A DNA stretch of 64,000 nt from Bradyrhizobium sp. 1 (lineage in GTDB: Bacteria; Pseudomonadota; Alphaproteobacteria; Rhizobiales; Xanthobacteraceae), in contig NZ_JADPJH010000038.1 in the NCBI RefSeq assembly GCF_023073315.1, positions 124,001-188,000 of the forward strand, written 5' to 3'. The translations under genes and the position numbers were made by a program. The notes under the pieces were generated by a model. That model worked only from the letters and a program-made list of their open reading frames with translations, had not been told where the DNA came from and ran no database searches. Position 1 is the stretch's first letter, and each line of letters opens with the position of its first letter. This document shows positions 34,403 through 42,402 of the stretch, one piece after another.

Positions 34403-35293
34403 ATGATGAAGATCGACAAAGCCCCGGTGCCCCTGATCGTCCCCAACCCGGACGACGCGCGCCTGACCCAGAGCGTGACCGGGACCGACCAGACCGGCGC
34501 CAGGATCGAGATCAAGGTGCCGATGGAGCGGCCGCTGACGCTCTATTTGAATGCGCAGGAGATCGTCACCATGATGACGATCGGCGACTATCCGGAATAT
34601 CTGGCGCTCGGCTATTTGCTGAACCAGAACATGCTGAAATATAATGACGCGGTCACCGAGGTCGAATACGACGACGACCTTCAGGTGGTCGTCGTGCGCA
34701 CCGAGCATCACACCAATTTCGAGGCCAAGCTGAAGAAGCGCACGCAGACCTCCGGCTGCGCGCAGGGCACCGCCTTCGGCGATCTGCTGGAGGCCGTCGA
34801 GAGTGTCGCGCTGCCGAAGGCGGAGCTGCGCACGTCCTGGCTCTACCAAATGACGCAGACCATCAACACCATGCCCTCGCTGTATCTCGAGGCCGGCGCG
34901 ATCCATGGCTGCGTGCTGTGCAAGGAAGGTGAGCCGCTCTGCTACACCGAGGATGTCGGCCGCCACAACGCCGTCGACAAGATCGCCGGCTGGATGTACC
35001 GCCACGGCGTCGATCCCTCCGACAAGATCCTCTACACCACGGGACGCCTCACCTCGGAGATGGTGATCAAGACGGTGCGCATGGGCATTCCGATCCTGGT
35101 GTCACGCTCCGGCTTCACCGCCTGGGGCGTCGATCTCTCACGACAAGTAGGCTTGACGCTGGTCGGTCGCGCCCGTGGCAAGCGCTTCATCGTGCTCGCG
35201 GGCGAGGAACGCATTGTCCGCGATCAGAACCTCGCTTACGTCGAGGAAGAATCGACCAAGCACAAGCGCAAGGGTGAAAGTGGTGACGACTGA
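34403..35293 (+). CDS. fdhD: Formate dehydrogenase sulfur-transfer chaperone FdhD
   Basis: 296 residues. FdhD moves sulfur from a desulfurase to the Mo centre of formate dehydrogenase. The catalytic cysteine pair is seen in IHGCVLCKEGEP, followed by the signature CYTEDVGRHNAVDKIAGW and the late TGRLTSEMVIKTVRMGIP, SRSGFTAWGVDLSR. The gene is divergent from mobB and overlaps the start of mobA. It serves FdsA encoded 6.6 kb away. Confidence 0.95.
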   Translation: MMKIDKAPVPLIVPNPDDARLTQSVTGTDQTGARIEIKVPMERPLTLYLNAQEIVTMMTIGDYPEYLALGYLLNQNMLKYNDAVTEVEYDDDLQVVVVRTEHHTNFEAKLKKRTQTSGCAQGTAFGDLLEAVESVALPKAELRTSWLYQMTQTINTMPSLYLEAGAIHGCVLCKEGEPLCYTEDVGRHNAVDKIAGWMYRHGVDPSDKILYTTGRLTSEMVIKTVRMGIPILVSRSGFTAWGVDLSRQVGLTLVGRARGKRFIVLAGEERIVRDQNLAYVEEESTKHKRKGESGDD

Positions 35294-35915
35294 GATTCCT
35301 CCGACGCAAGGCGTACTGCTCGCCGGCGGTCTCGCCCGCCGCATGGGCGGCGGCGACAAGCCGATGCGCACCATCGGCGGCCGCACCATTCTGGAGCGCG
35401 TGATCGCGCGTCTGAAGCCGCAATGCAGCGGGCTGATCCTCAATGCGAACGGTGATCCCGCGCGCTTCGCCGCATTCGGCTTGCAGGTCGTTGCCGACGA
35501 CGTGCCCGGCTTCCCCGGCCCGCTCGCCGGCATTTTGGCCGCGCTCGACTGGACCGCGGCGAACCAGCCCAAAGTGGAGTGGGTGCTCAGCGCCGCCGGC
35601 GACTGCCCGTTTTTGCCGCGCGATCTCGTCGCACGCTTGCATGACGCGCGCGCGCGGGAGAACGCGCAGCTCGCAGTCGCCGCATCCGGTGATCAGTCGC
35701 ATCCGGTGATCGGGCTGTGGCGCGTGGCCTTGCGCGACGAGCTGCGTCACGCGCTGGTGGTCGAGGATCTCCGCAAAATCGACCGCTGGACCGCGCGCTA
35801 TCCGCTCGCGACGGTGACGTGGCCGGCCGAGCCGCTCGATCCGTTCTTCAACGCCAACACGGTCGAGGACATCGCCGAGGCCGAACGGCTGGCGGCGCTG
35901 GATGATGCGGCTTAG
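35283..35915 (+). CDS. mobA: Molybdenum cofactor guanylyltransferase MobA
   Basis: 210 residues from GTG 35283, chosen for spacing from AAGGG (GTG 35280 is possible). It has the nucleotidyltransferase motif VLLAGGLARRMGGGDKPM, then VADDVPGFPGPLAGILAAL and SAAGDCPFLPRDLVARL. It joins GMP to molybdopterin. The start lies inside the last codons of fdhD, so the two are translationally coupled. The combination fdhD-mobA divergent from mobB-moeA places all late Mo-cofactor steps beside the formate dehydrogenase. Confidence 0.95.
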   Translation: MTTEIPPTQGVLLAGGLARRMGGGDKPMRTIGGRTILERVIARLKPQCSGLILNANGDPARFAAFGLQVVADDVPGFPGPLAGILAALDWTAANQPKVEWVLSAAGDCPFLPRDLVARLHDARARENAQLAVAASGDQSHPVIGLWRVALRDELRHALVVEDLRKIDRWTARYPLATVTWPAEPLDPFFNANTVEDIAEAERLAALDDAA

Positions 35916-35921
35916 TCAAGC

Positions 35922-37052
35922 TCAAGCCGCCAGCGGCACCGACCAGGCGTCGTAGCCGTAGACCCAGCTCGTGTCGGTCCGCTCCCTCAGCCAGATGTTG
36001 GCACGCGAAGTCTCCTGTACCCGTGTCGTTCGCTCTTTCCGCGTCGCCTCGAAGCGGCAGAACGCGTCCGCGATGCCGTCGCGATCGACACCATCAAGGC
36101 AGCGCGACAGCACGGCGGCATCCTCGATCGCCATGGCCGCGCCCTGCGCCATATAGGGCGTCATCGGATGGCAGGCATCGCCGAGCAGCGTCACCTTGCC
36201 GTCCGCCCAACGATCGAGCGCCTCGCGATCCATGATCGCCCATTTGTGCACGTCGGGGCACGCCGCGAGCACTTTTCCGACCTGCGGATGAAAGCCTGCG
36301 AACGAGGCGCGCAGATCGCGCACGTCGCCCTTCGCCGACCAGGACTCGATGCGAAAATCCGGCTCAGGCTGGCTGGTGACGAGATAGACCTCGCTTCGAT
36401 CGGGCTTGACGTAATAGATCACGATGTGGCGGTCCTCGCCCCACCATTTGGTGCAATCATCGATCTTCTCACCGCCGAGCAGCGCGGCCGGATAGGTGGT
36501 ACGATAGGCGATGCGGCCGGTGAATTTCACCGGCGCAGTGTCGAACAGGATATCGCGCACCGCCGAATGGACGCCGTCCGCGCCGACCACGGCATCGGCG
36601 ACAGCACTGGTGCCGTCAGCAAAACTCAGCCGGATCCCCTCACCGGTCTCGTCGAGACCGACCAGCTTGTGGTTGAGCTTCACGACCTCGTCCGGCACCG
36701 CGCTCGCCAACGCCGCGTGCAGATCGCCCCGATGGGCGAGCAGATAGGGCGCGCCGAATTTCTCCTCCGCGCTTTCGCCAAAAATCATGTCGAACTTGAT
36801 GTCGCCGCTCTTCCAGTCGCGGTTGTTCCAGGAGCGCGGATAGAACGACTGGCCGCGCATCCGCGCCTCCAGCCCGAGTGCGCGCAGCACCTTCATGGCG
36901 TTACAGCCGATCTGGATGCCGGCACCGATACGGGCGAACTGGGAGGCCTGCTCGTAGACCATCACGTCGATGCCGACGCGCCTAAGCGCTGCGGCGGTCG
37001 CGAGCCCGCCCATGCCGGCCCCGACGATCGCAACCGAAAGCGGCCTTGCCAT
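35922..37052 (-). CDS. FAD monooxygenase similar to 6-hydroxynicotinate 3-monooxygenase
   Basis: 376 residues from ATG 37052 (a GGGGGA site precedes it). A class A flavin monooxygenase: FAD motif VAIVGAGMGGLATAAALRR, the DG motif VVGADGVHSAVRD and the GD motif LLGDACHPMTPYMAQGAAM. Details shared with NicC of Pseudomonas as remembered are KWWGEDRH, the MAIEDAA segment and the C-terminal SWVYGYD. It may hydroxylate 6-hydroxynicotinate or a related aromatic acid. No other nic genes are present, so the pathway is uncertain. It interrupts the Mo-cofactor gene block and converges on mobA. Confidence 0.82.
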   Translation of the reverse strand: MARPLSVAIVGAGMGGLATAAALRRVGIDVMVYEQASQFARIGAGIQIGCNAMKVLRALGLEARMRGQSFYPRSWNNRDWKSGDIKFDMIFGESAEEKFGAPYLLAHRGDLHAALASAVPDEVVKLNHKLVGLDETGEGIRLSFADGTSAVADAVVGADGVHSAVRDILFDTAPVKFTGRIAYRTTYPAALLGGEKIDDCTKWWGEDRHIVIYYVKPDRSEVYLVTSQPEPDFRIESWSAKGDVRDLRASFAGFHPQVGKVLAACPDVHKWAIMDREALDRWADGKVTLLGDACHPMTPYMAQGAAMAIEDAAVLSRCLDGVDRDGIADAFCRFEATRKERTTRVQETSRANIWLRERTDTSWVYGYDAWSVPLAA

Positions 37053-37105
37053 CGCGTCCCCCACCCTGATTCCCGCGCGGCTTGAATGCCGCGTCGTCGT
37101 CCACT

Positions 37106-39055
37106 CTACGCAGGCCGGAAGCCCGCTCGCTCCAGTGCCGTACGCGCCTCGTCCGAGCCGAGCGCATCGAGAAAGGCCTGCACCGCCGGTCGCTGCTTGC
37201 GCGCCATCACCAGCGCGAAGTCATAATGCTCTTCCGCGAACGCAATGAAACCGAGGCCGGCCGCATGGGCGACCGGCGCGATAGTCATGCCCCAATCGGC
37301 GCGGTGCTGCGCGACGGCCGCCGCAACCGCGTTGTGCGAGCGCGGCTGGTTCCAATAGCCCTCCGGCCGCGCGCCGCCGAGCAGACGGTCGATCAGGATG
37401 CGCGTGCCGGCGCCCTGGTTGCGGTTGACCATGATGCAGGCGGGATCAGCGAGCGCAGCGGCAACGGCTTCCGTCGCACCGAGACCCTCGAAACGCTTGT
37501 CGCCTTTACGGAAGACGATGCCCTGCATCCGCCGCCAGCCCGGAACGAGTTCGAGCCCCTCGACCAGATAAGGCGTGTTGTAGGTCTCGCTCTTGTCGTC
37601 GAACAGATGGATCGGCGCGAGATCGCATTCGCCGCGCTTCGCCGCCGCAAGTCCGCCGAGGCTGCCGACCGCGATCGAGCGCACGGTCAAGCCGGCATGC
37701 GCGAGCTGCGCGGTGACGAGATCGAGGCCCGTGCAATGACTGCCGACAATGACGAGATCGGGCACCCGCACATGCGGCGTGAACAGCGTCACCTCGGCGT
37801 CGGTGCCCGCAGGCATCTGGTCGGCGAGCGCGTCGATGCGCAAAAAGCCGTCAGCCTGCGCGAAGGACGTGATCGCGCCGGAGCCTTTGCCGGTGGGATA
37901 GGCAATCAAGCCGTTTTTGCCCTCGACCAGCGAGACCATGACGAATTCGGTCCGGCCGAGCTCGGAAGCGATGCGCACCGGCACCGTCGCGCTGACCTTG
38001 GCGTCGGAGCGCGGCGGCAGACCGGCCATTTTGCGCAGCACCGGCACGATCATGTCGTGGAAGGTGAACATGGCCGAGGTCGGAAAGCCCGGCAAGATCA
38101 CCACCGGCTTGCCGTCGCACACTGCGAGGCACAGCGGCTTGCCGGGCTTGAGCGCAACGCCATGCGCGATGATGCCGGGCGCGCCGAGCCGGCCGATGAT
38201 GCGATGGGACAGGTCGCCCGCGCCTTTCGAGGTGCCGCCCGAGAGCACCAGCATGTCAGCGTCCGCCAGCGCGCGACGCATGGCGGATTCGAGCTTGGCT
38301 TCGTCATCAGGAATGGCGCCGAGGAAGACGGCCTCGCCACCGTTCTCGTCGATCGCGGCCGCGACGATCGCGCCGTTGGTGTCGTAGATCTCAGCAGGCG
38401 CGAGCACCTCGCCGGGCTGCACCAGCTCGTCGCCGGTGGAGATCACGGCAACCCGCGGTTTTCGCGCCACGACCACTCCCGCTATGCCGCAAGCCGCGAG
38501 CATGCCGATTTCGCGCGAGCCGATGATGGTGCCGGCGCGCAGCAGCGCCTCGCCGCGCGCGATGTCGGATCCCGCATAGGACACGAACTGGCCCGGCGAG
38601 ACGGCACGGCGGACGTCGATCGTAACAGGACCGGCCGGCTGGGTGTGCTCGACCATGACCACGGCGTCGGCGCCGCGCGGCAGCGGGCCCCCGGTGGCGA
38701 TCGGCGTTGCGGTGCCTGCCGCCACTTGCAACGTTGGCACGGTGCCGCAATGAATGGTCTCATTGTTCAGCGCAAGGCGGACAGGTGCGCCTTCGCCGGC
38801 ATGAGCGAGATCCGCCGAGCGCACGGCAAAGCCGTCGACATTGGAACGGTCGAACGGTGGAACGTCGATCGGTGCCGTGACGTCCTCGGCCAGCGCGGCG
38901 CCGAGCGCGTCGGCAAGCTTAAGCGTTTCGCTCGGGATCGCCCGCGGGAACAGCGCCGCCTCGAAGCGCGCGATCGCGTCCTCGCGCGAGAGGATATTGA
39001 GGAATTGCTCCTGTTCGAGCGCGCTGCGATCTTGCGATTGCGGGATCATCGTCAT
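37106..39055 (-). CDS. MoeA fused to a PBP-like (LysR-substrate-type) domain
   Basis: 649 residues. The first 400 or so are a complete MoeA (VPPFDRSNVDGFAVRSADLA, VISTGDELVQPGEV, LSGGTSKGAGDL, VILPGFPTSAMF). The remaining 230 residues form a periplasmic-binding-protein-like fold used in cytoplasmic proteins (VGSHCTGLDLVTAQLAHAGL, MVNRNQGAGTRILIDRLL, HNAVAAAVAQHRADWGM). Such MoeA-PBP fusions are known in bacteria and archaea; the added domain is thought to bind an oxyanion or cofactor intermediate, but this is not settled. It is probably co-transcribed with the next MoeA-like gene, 10 bases away. Confidence 0.9.
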   Translation of the reverse strand: MTMIPQSQDRSALEQEQFLNILSREDAIARFEAALFPRAIPSETLKLADALGAALAEDVTAPIDVPPFDRSNVDGFAVRSADLAHAGEGAPVRLALNNETIHCGTVPTLQVAAGTATPIATGGPLPRGADAVVMVEHTQPAGPVTIDVRRAVSPGQFVSYAGSDIARGEALLRAGTIIGSREIGMLAACGIAGVVVARKPRVAVISTGDELVQPGEVLAPAEIYDTNGAIVAAAIDENGGEAVFLGAIPDDEAKLESAMRRALADADMLVLSGGTSKGAGDLSHRIIGRLGAPGIIAHGVALKPGKPLCLAVCDGKPVVILPGFPTSAMFTFHDMIVPVLRKMAGLPPRSDAKVSATVPVRIASELGRTEFVMVSLVEGKNGLIAYPTGKGSGAITSFAQADGFLRIDALADQMPAGTDAEVTLFTPHVRVPDLVIVGSHCTGLDLVTAQLAHAGLTVRSIAVGSLGGLAAAKRGECDLAPIHLFDDKSETYNTPYLVEGLELVPGWRRMQGIVFRKGDKRFEGLGATEAVAAALADPACIMVNRNQGAGTRILIDRLLGGARPEGYWNQPRSHNAVAAAVAQHRADWGMTIAPVAHAAGLGFIAFAEEHYDFALVMARKQRPAVQAFLDALGSDEARTALERAGFRPA

Positions 39056-39065
39056 GGCGGAACCA

Positions 39066-40175
39066 TTACCATTCCCGCATCAGATAAGCATCGGCCAGCG
39101 TCCCCGCTGCAAATCCCTCATGGCTGGCGGGAATGAGCAACCATGCATCCGCACGGGCAATGGCCTGCAGCGGCCATTCGCCCACTGCAAGCGGCATCCA
39201 GGCATGATGTTCCTCGGCCAGCAGCGCGATTTCGGCGATGCCGACGCTGGACGCGATTTTTCGCGCGAGAGGTAAGGTCACTTGCCGGCGCGGCCGCCGT
39301 GCCGACAAACGATCGACGAGTGGAAGCACCAGCGCGAGCCAGATTGCGAGCGCGTGATCCGGCGAGCCGGGCAGACCAACAACGGGAACTTTTCCAAGCC
39401 GCCCGACCGCAGCGGTGCGGCCCGGTTGAAGCGCAATGCCATGGGCGATCATCTCGCCGCGCCGAGCCAGCGCAGTGACGGCGGCATCATGGCGACCAAC
39501 GCCGCTGCCACCGACGATCAGGAGCATGTCGCAAGAGGAAGCATCGAGCGCATCGGCAATCGATGCTTCGTCGCGCGCGGCGGCTTGATGCGTCTTCACA
39601 TCCAGTCCGGCCGCTCGCGCGATCCCGACGATCATATGCGCCGTCGTCGTCGTATCAGGCACATTGACGATGCGCAGCCGCGGCCGTCGCACGCTCAACC
39701 TGTCCACCGCTGCGACGCCCGCGAGCAACAGATCGACTAGGCCGACCGGATGCCCCTCTGCGCCGGCCGTCGTGTCAGAGGCGATGTCGCTCCCGGCGCG
39801 CCTGATCCCCTGCCCCGGAACGCCCTCGGCCAGCACCTGGGCAAGTGGCCCAGACATCTCGACGGCGTCAGCATCGAGCACGCAATCGCATCCCTGCGGC
39901 ATCGCATCGCCGGCCTCAACCCAGACAGGTGCCATCGCCAGAGCCAGCGGCGAATAGGCGGACGCTCCGACGAGATCGTTGGCGCGCAGCGCCCATCCGT
40001 CTATGGCGGCAATATCGTGCGGTGGCCAGGCCGCAAACAGCGGGCCGCCCGCCGCGATACAGCCCGCCGCTTCAATCAACGGCAACTCGACCGGCGTGAT
40101 GGGATCAACGCCTCGCAGCAATGCGGCGAGCGCGGTGTCGAGCGGCGTCAGCGATGGCGGCAGGCGCTGGGTCAT
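39066..40175 (-). CDS. Divergent MoeA-like protein
   Basis: 369 residues from ATG 40175. It aligns by motif to MoeA but is drifted: DGWA replaces DGYA (IDGWALRANDLVG), the CNX-like loop reads IVGGSGVGRHDAAV, and the proline-rich loop reads VVGLPGSPDHALAIWL. The C-terminal domain lacks the usual conserved tail. It may bind a Mo or W cofactor intermediate without full catalytic ability, or act with the MoeA-PBP protein encoded next to it. TupA follows upstream on the same strand, 55 bases away. Confidence 0.78.
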   Translation of the reverse strand: MTQRLPPSLTPLDTALAALLRGVDPITPVELPLIEAAGCIAAGGPLFAAWPPHDIAAIDGWALRANDLVGASAYSPLALAMAPVWVEAGDAMPQGCDCVLDADAVEMSGPLAQVLAEGVPGQGIRRAGSDIASDTTAGAEGHPVGLVDLLLAGVAAVDRLSVRRPRLRIVNVPDTTTTAHMIVGIARAAGLDVKTHQAAARDEASIADALDASSCDMLLIVGGSGVGRHDAAVTALARRGEMIAHGIALQPGRTAAVGRLGKVPVVGLPGSPDHALAIWLALVLPLVDRLSARRPRRQVTLPLARKIASSVGIAEIALLAEEHHAWMPLAVGEWPLQAIARADAWLLIPASHEGFAAGTLADAYLMREW

Positions 40176-40229
40176 GCGCCAAGATGGACCATGCATCGCC
40201 CGGTTTGGCAACCGCGCCGGAAGCGGAGA

Positions 40230-41069
40230 TCAGCCTCCGGACTTCTCCGCGTTGGGGAAATACAGCTGCTGCCCGTCGACCTTGTAGCCGGCGATCGCAG
40301 CCTGCCCGTCCGGCGAGACCAGCCAATCGACGAAGCTTTGCGCGAGCTCTTTCTTCACATTCGGAAATTTTTCCGGGCTCATCAGCATCACGCCGTACTG
40401 GTTGAGCAGCCGCTTGTCGCCTTCGACGAGGATGTCGAGGTCGCCACGCTCCCGGAAGGAAATCCAGCTGCCGCGATCGGACAACACATAGGCGTTCGCC
40501 GCGCGCGCAGTGTTGAGGGCAGCACCCATGCCCTGCCCGGCCTCGCGATACCAGGCGCCCTTGGCTGCGGCAATGTCGATGCCGGCGACGATCCACAGCG
40601 CGAGCTCAGCGGCGTGGGTTCCGGAGCGATCGCCGCGCGTCACGAACGGCGCGCCCTTGGACTCGATCGCCTTCAGCGCGGTGGCGATGTCCTTGCCCTT
40701 CACACCGGCGGGATCGCTCTTCGGCCCGATCAGCACGTAGTCGCTGTACATCACGTCGAAGCGCTTCACGGCAAAGCCGTCCGCAACGAACTTCTCCTCC
40801 TGCGGCCGCGCATGCATCAGCACGACATCGGCTTCGCCGGTCCGCGCCCCGTTGAGAACCTCGTCGGCGCGCCGCGCGATCACCTTGACGTCGATGCCGG
40901 TTTTGTCACGGAAGACCGGCAGGAGATAATCGAGCAGGCCGGACTCCTGCGTCGATGTGGTCGAGGCCAGCACAATAGTTCGGTCCTCCGCAGATGACGC
41001 CACCGCGCCCAAGGCAAGACCGCAGCCAAGACCGCAGAGAAGTGCGCATGCAACGGACAGGCGGCCCAT
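40230..41069 (-). CDS. tupA: Tungstate-type ABC substrate-binding protein, TupA-like
   Basis: 279 residues from ATG 41069. A signal peptide (MGRLSVACALLCGLGCGLAL) precedes the oxyanion-binding TTST motif (LASTTSTQESGLLDYLLP) and the second site TRGDRSGTHAAELALW, both typical of TupA rather than ModA. The mature protein would capture tungstate (or molybdate) in the periplasm. No TupB or TupC gene is adjacent, so transport partners must be elsewhere. Its place upstream of two MoeA-like genes and divergent from an HTH-PBP regulator supports a metal-oxyanion module. Confidence 0.85.
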   Translation of the reverse strand: MGRLSVACALLCGLGCGLALGAVASSAEDRTIVLASTTSTQESGLLDYLLPVFRDKTGIDVKVIARRADEVLNGARTGEADVVLMHARPQEEKFVADGFAVKRFDVMYSDYVLIGPKSDPAGVKGKDIATALKAIESKGAPFVTRGDRSGTHAAELALWIVAGIDIAAAKGAWYREAGQGMGAALNTARAANAYVLSDRGSWISFRERGDLDILVEGDKRLLNQYGVMLMSPEKFPNVKKELAQSFVDWLVSPDGQAAIAGYKVDGQQLYFPNAEKSGG

Positions 41070-41292
41070 GATCAAGTTCCCATTGGCTGTGACGCGATCA
41101 TGATGATGGTCGATTACGCCGCACTCGTGACGCGTTTGCCCGTTGCGCCCTCCATTCGGGACATTTCGGCAATCCACCGAGCGGCACGCTGATTGCAATC
41201 ATGCGCGGGCGGTAAGCCCCGTGCGGGCAAGGCTCGCACCACGCGAGCACTCCAAGATCGTTCACCAAAGCAGAAATCGCGCGCGAGGACAT

Positions 41293-41349
41293 GTTGCAAA
41301 GCAGCGAGATGATCGGGCATGGTCCCGGCCGACATAAGTTGCAATGCAG
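41293..41349. promoter_or_regulatory. Paired GTTGCAA direct repeats between tupA and the HTH-PBP regulator
   Basis: GTTGCAAaGCAG (41293-41304) and GTTGCAAtGCAG (41338-41349) are 45 bp apart in the 335-base divergent region (41070-41404), which has no gene. A third GTTGCAA occurs at 42321-42327, just after the regulator gene and before the next one. They are candidate sites for the regulator; the link is inferred. Confidence 0.45.
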
Positions 41350-41404
41350 AATTCCACCTGCGTCGAACGTCAAAAAGAAGCAAGAATTTGCATAGGAATG
41401 CAGG

Positions 41405-42298
41405 ATGGAATTCCTGACGACCAGCGAAGCCGCCGACTATCTTCGGCTCGGCGAACGCAAACTGTACGAACTCGTCACCACCGGCGCGATTCCCTGCACC
41501 AAGGTGACCGGAAAATGGCTCTTCCCGCGGCACGAGCTTGATCTCTGGGTGCTGTCGGGAATGGCACGTCCGGCCGGCATGCTGATCGCGGAGCCGCCCC
41601 CGGTTGTGGGCGGCAGCCAGGACGAGCTCCTGGACTGGAGCCTGCGCGAATCCGGCTCGGGGCTGGGATCGATGAGCGAAGGCAGCGCGCGCGGGCTCGA
41701 GCGATTGCAGCGCGACGAGGTGATGGCGGTCGCGGTGCACTTCCACAGCCTCGATGCCGAGGGCAATCTGGCCGCCGACGCCAGCGCGACGGCGCTGCGT
41801 GACGCCCCGGACCTGCATGATGCGCTGCTGGTGGCGTTCGTGCGCCGCGAGCAGGGTCTCGTGCTGCCGCAAGGCAATCCGAAGCGGCTGCGCGGCCTCG
41901 CCGACGTGCTTGCGCTCAGCGCCAGGATGGCGATGCGGCAGCAGGGCACGGGCGCGCAGATGCTGCTCGACGTGCTGCTGACGCGTGCGGGCGCCACGAC
42001 GCGCGATTTGCGGCGGATCGAGACGCCCGCCCTCACCGGACCGGATCTCGCCGAATTGGTCCGCGCGGGACAGGCCGATTGCGGCATCGCGACGCGCGCG
42101 GCGGCGCGCTCGGCCGGGCTCGATTTCGTGCCGCTGGTCTGGGAGAATTTTGACCTCGCGATGCGCCAACGCAGCTACTTTCGCCCCGCCATGCAGGCCC
42201 TGATCCGGTTCCTCAGCGAACGGCGGCTGCGACAGCGCGCGGAGGAGCTGACCGGCTACGATCCCTCGCCCGCCGGCCAGATCCGCTTCGCTGCCTGA
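41405..42298 (+). CDS. Excisionase-type HTH regulator with PBP-like sensor domain
   Basis: 297 residues. An N-terminal MerR/excisionase-like helix-turn-helix (MEFLTTSEAADYLRLGERKL, then GAIPCTKVTGKWLFPRHEL) is joined to a PBP-like domain of about 220 residues, the same domain type as the C-terminus of the MoeA fusion (RQQGTGAQMLLDVLLTRAG, VRAGQADCGIATRAAARSAG). It is divergent from tupA. A regulator with this layout probably senses molybdate, tungstate or a pterin intermediate and controls tupA and the MoeA-like genes (inference from shared domain and location). Confidence 0.82.
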   Translation: MEFLTTSEAADYLRLGERKLYELVTTGAIPCTKVTGKWLFPRHELDLWVLSGMARPAGMLIAEPPPVVGGSQDELLDWSLRESGSGLGSMSEGSARGLERLQRDEVMAVAVHFHSLDAEGNLAADASATALRDAPDLHDALLVAFVRREQGLVLPQGNPKRLRGLADVLALSARMAMRQQGTGAQMLLDVLLTRAGATTRDLRRIETPALTGPDLAELVRAGQADCGIATRAAARSAGLDFVPLVWENFDLAMRQRSYFRPAMQALIRFLSERRLRQRAEELTGYDPSPAGQIRFAA

Positions 42299-42402
42299 GA
42301 TTGACGCCCACCCCAAAATAGTTGCAAAAGAAACCAATTCACCCGGGCCATACCCGGGACAAGCAACTTTCGGCCAACGCGCCGGCTCAGGGGAGGACAA
42401 GC

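Noticed and set aside
41070..41404. Mo-cofactor (moco) riboswitch upstream of tupA or the HTH-PBP regulator
   Set aside because: No matching multi-stem structure could be recognised; only short direct repeats are present.
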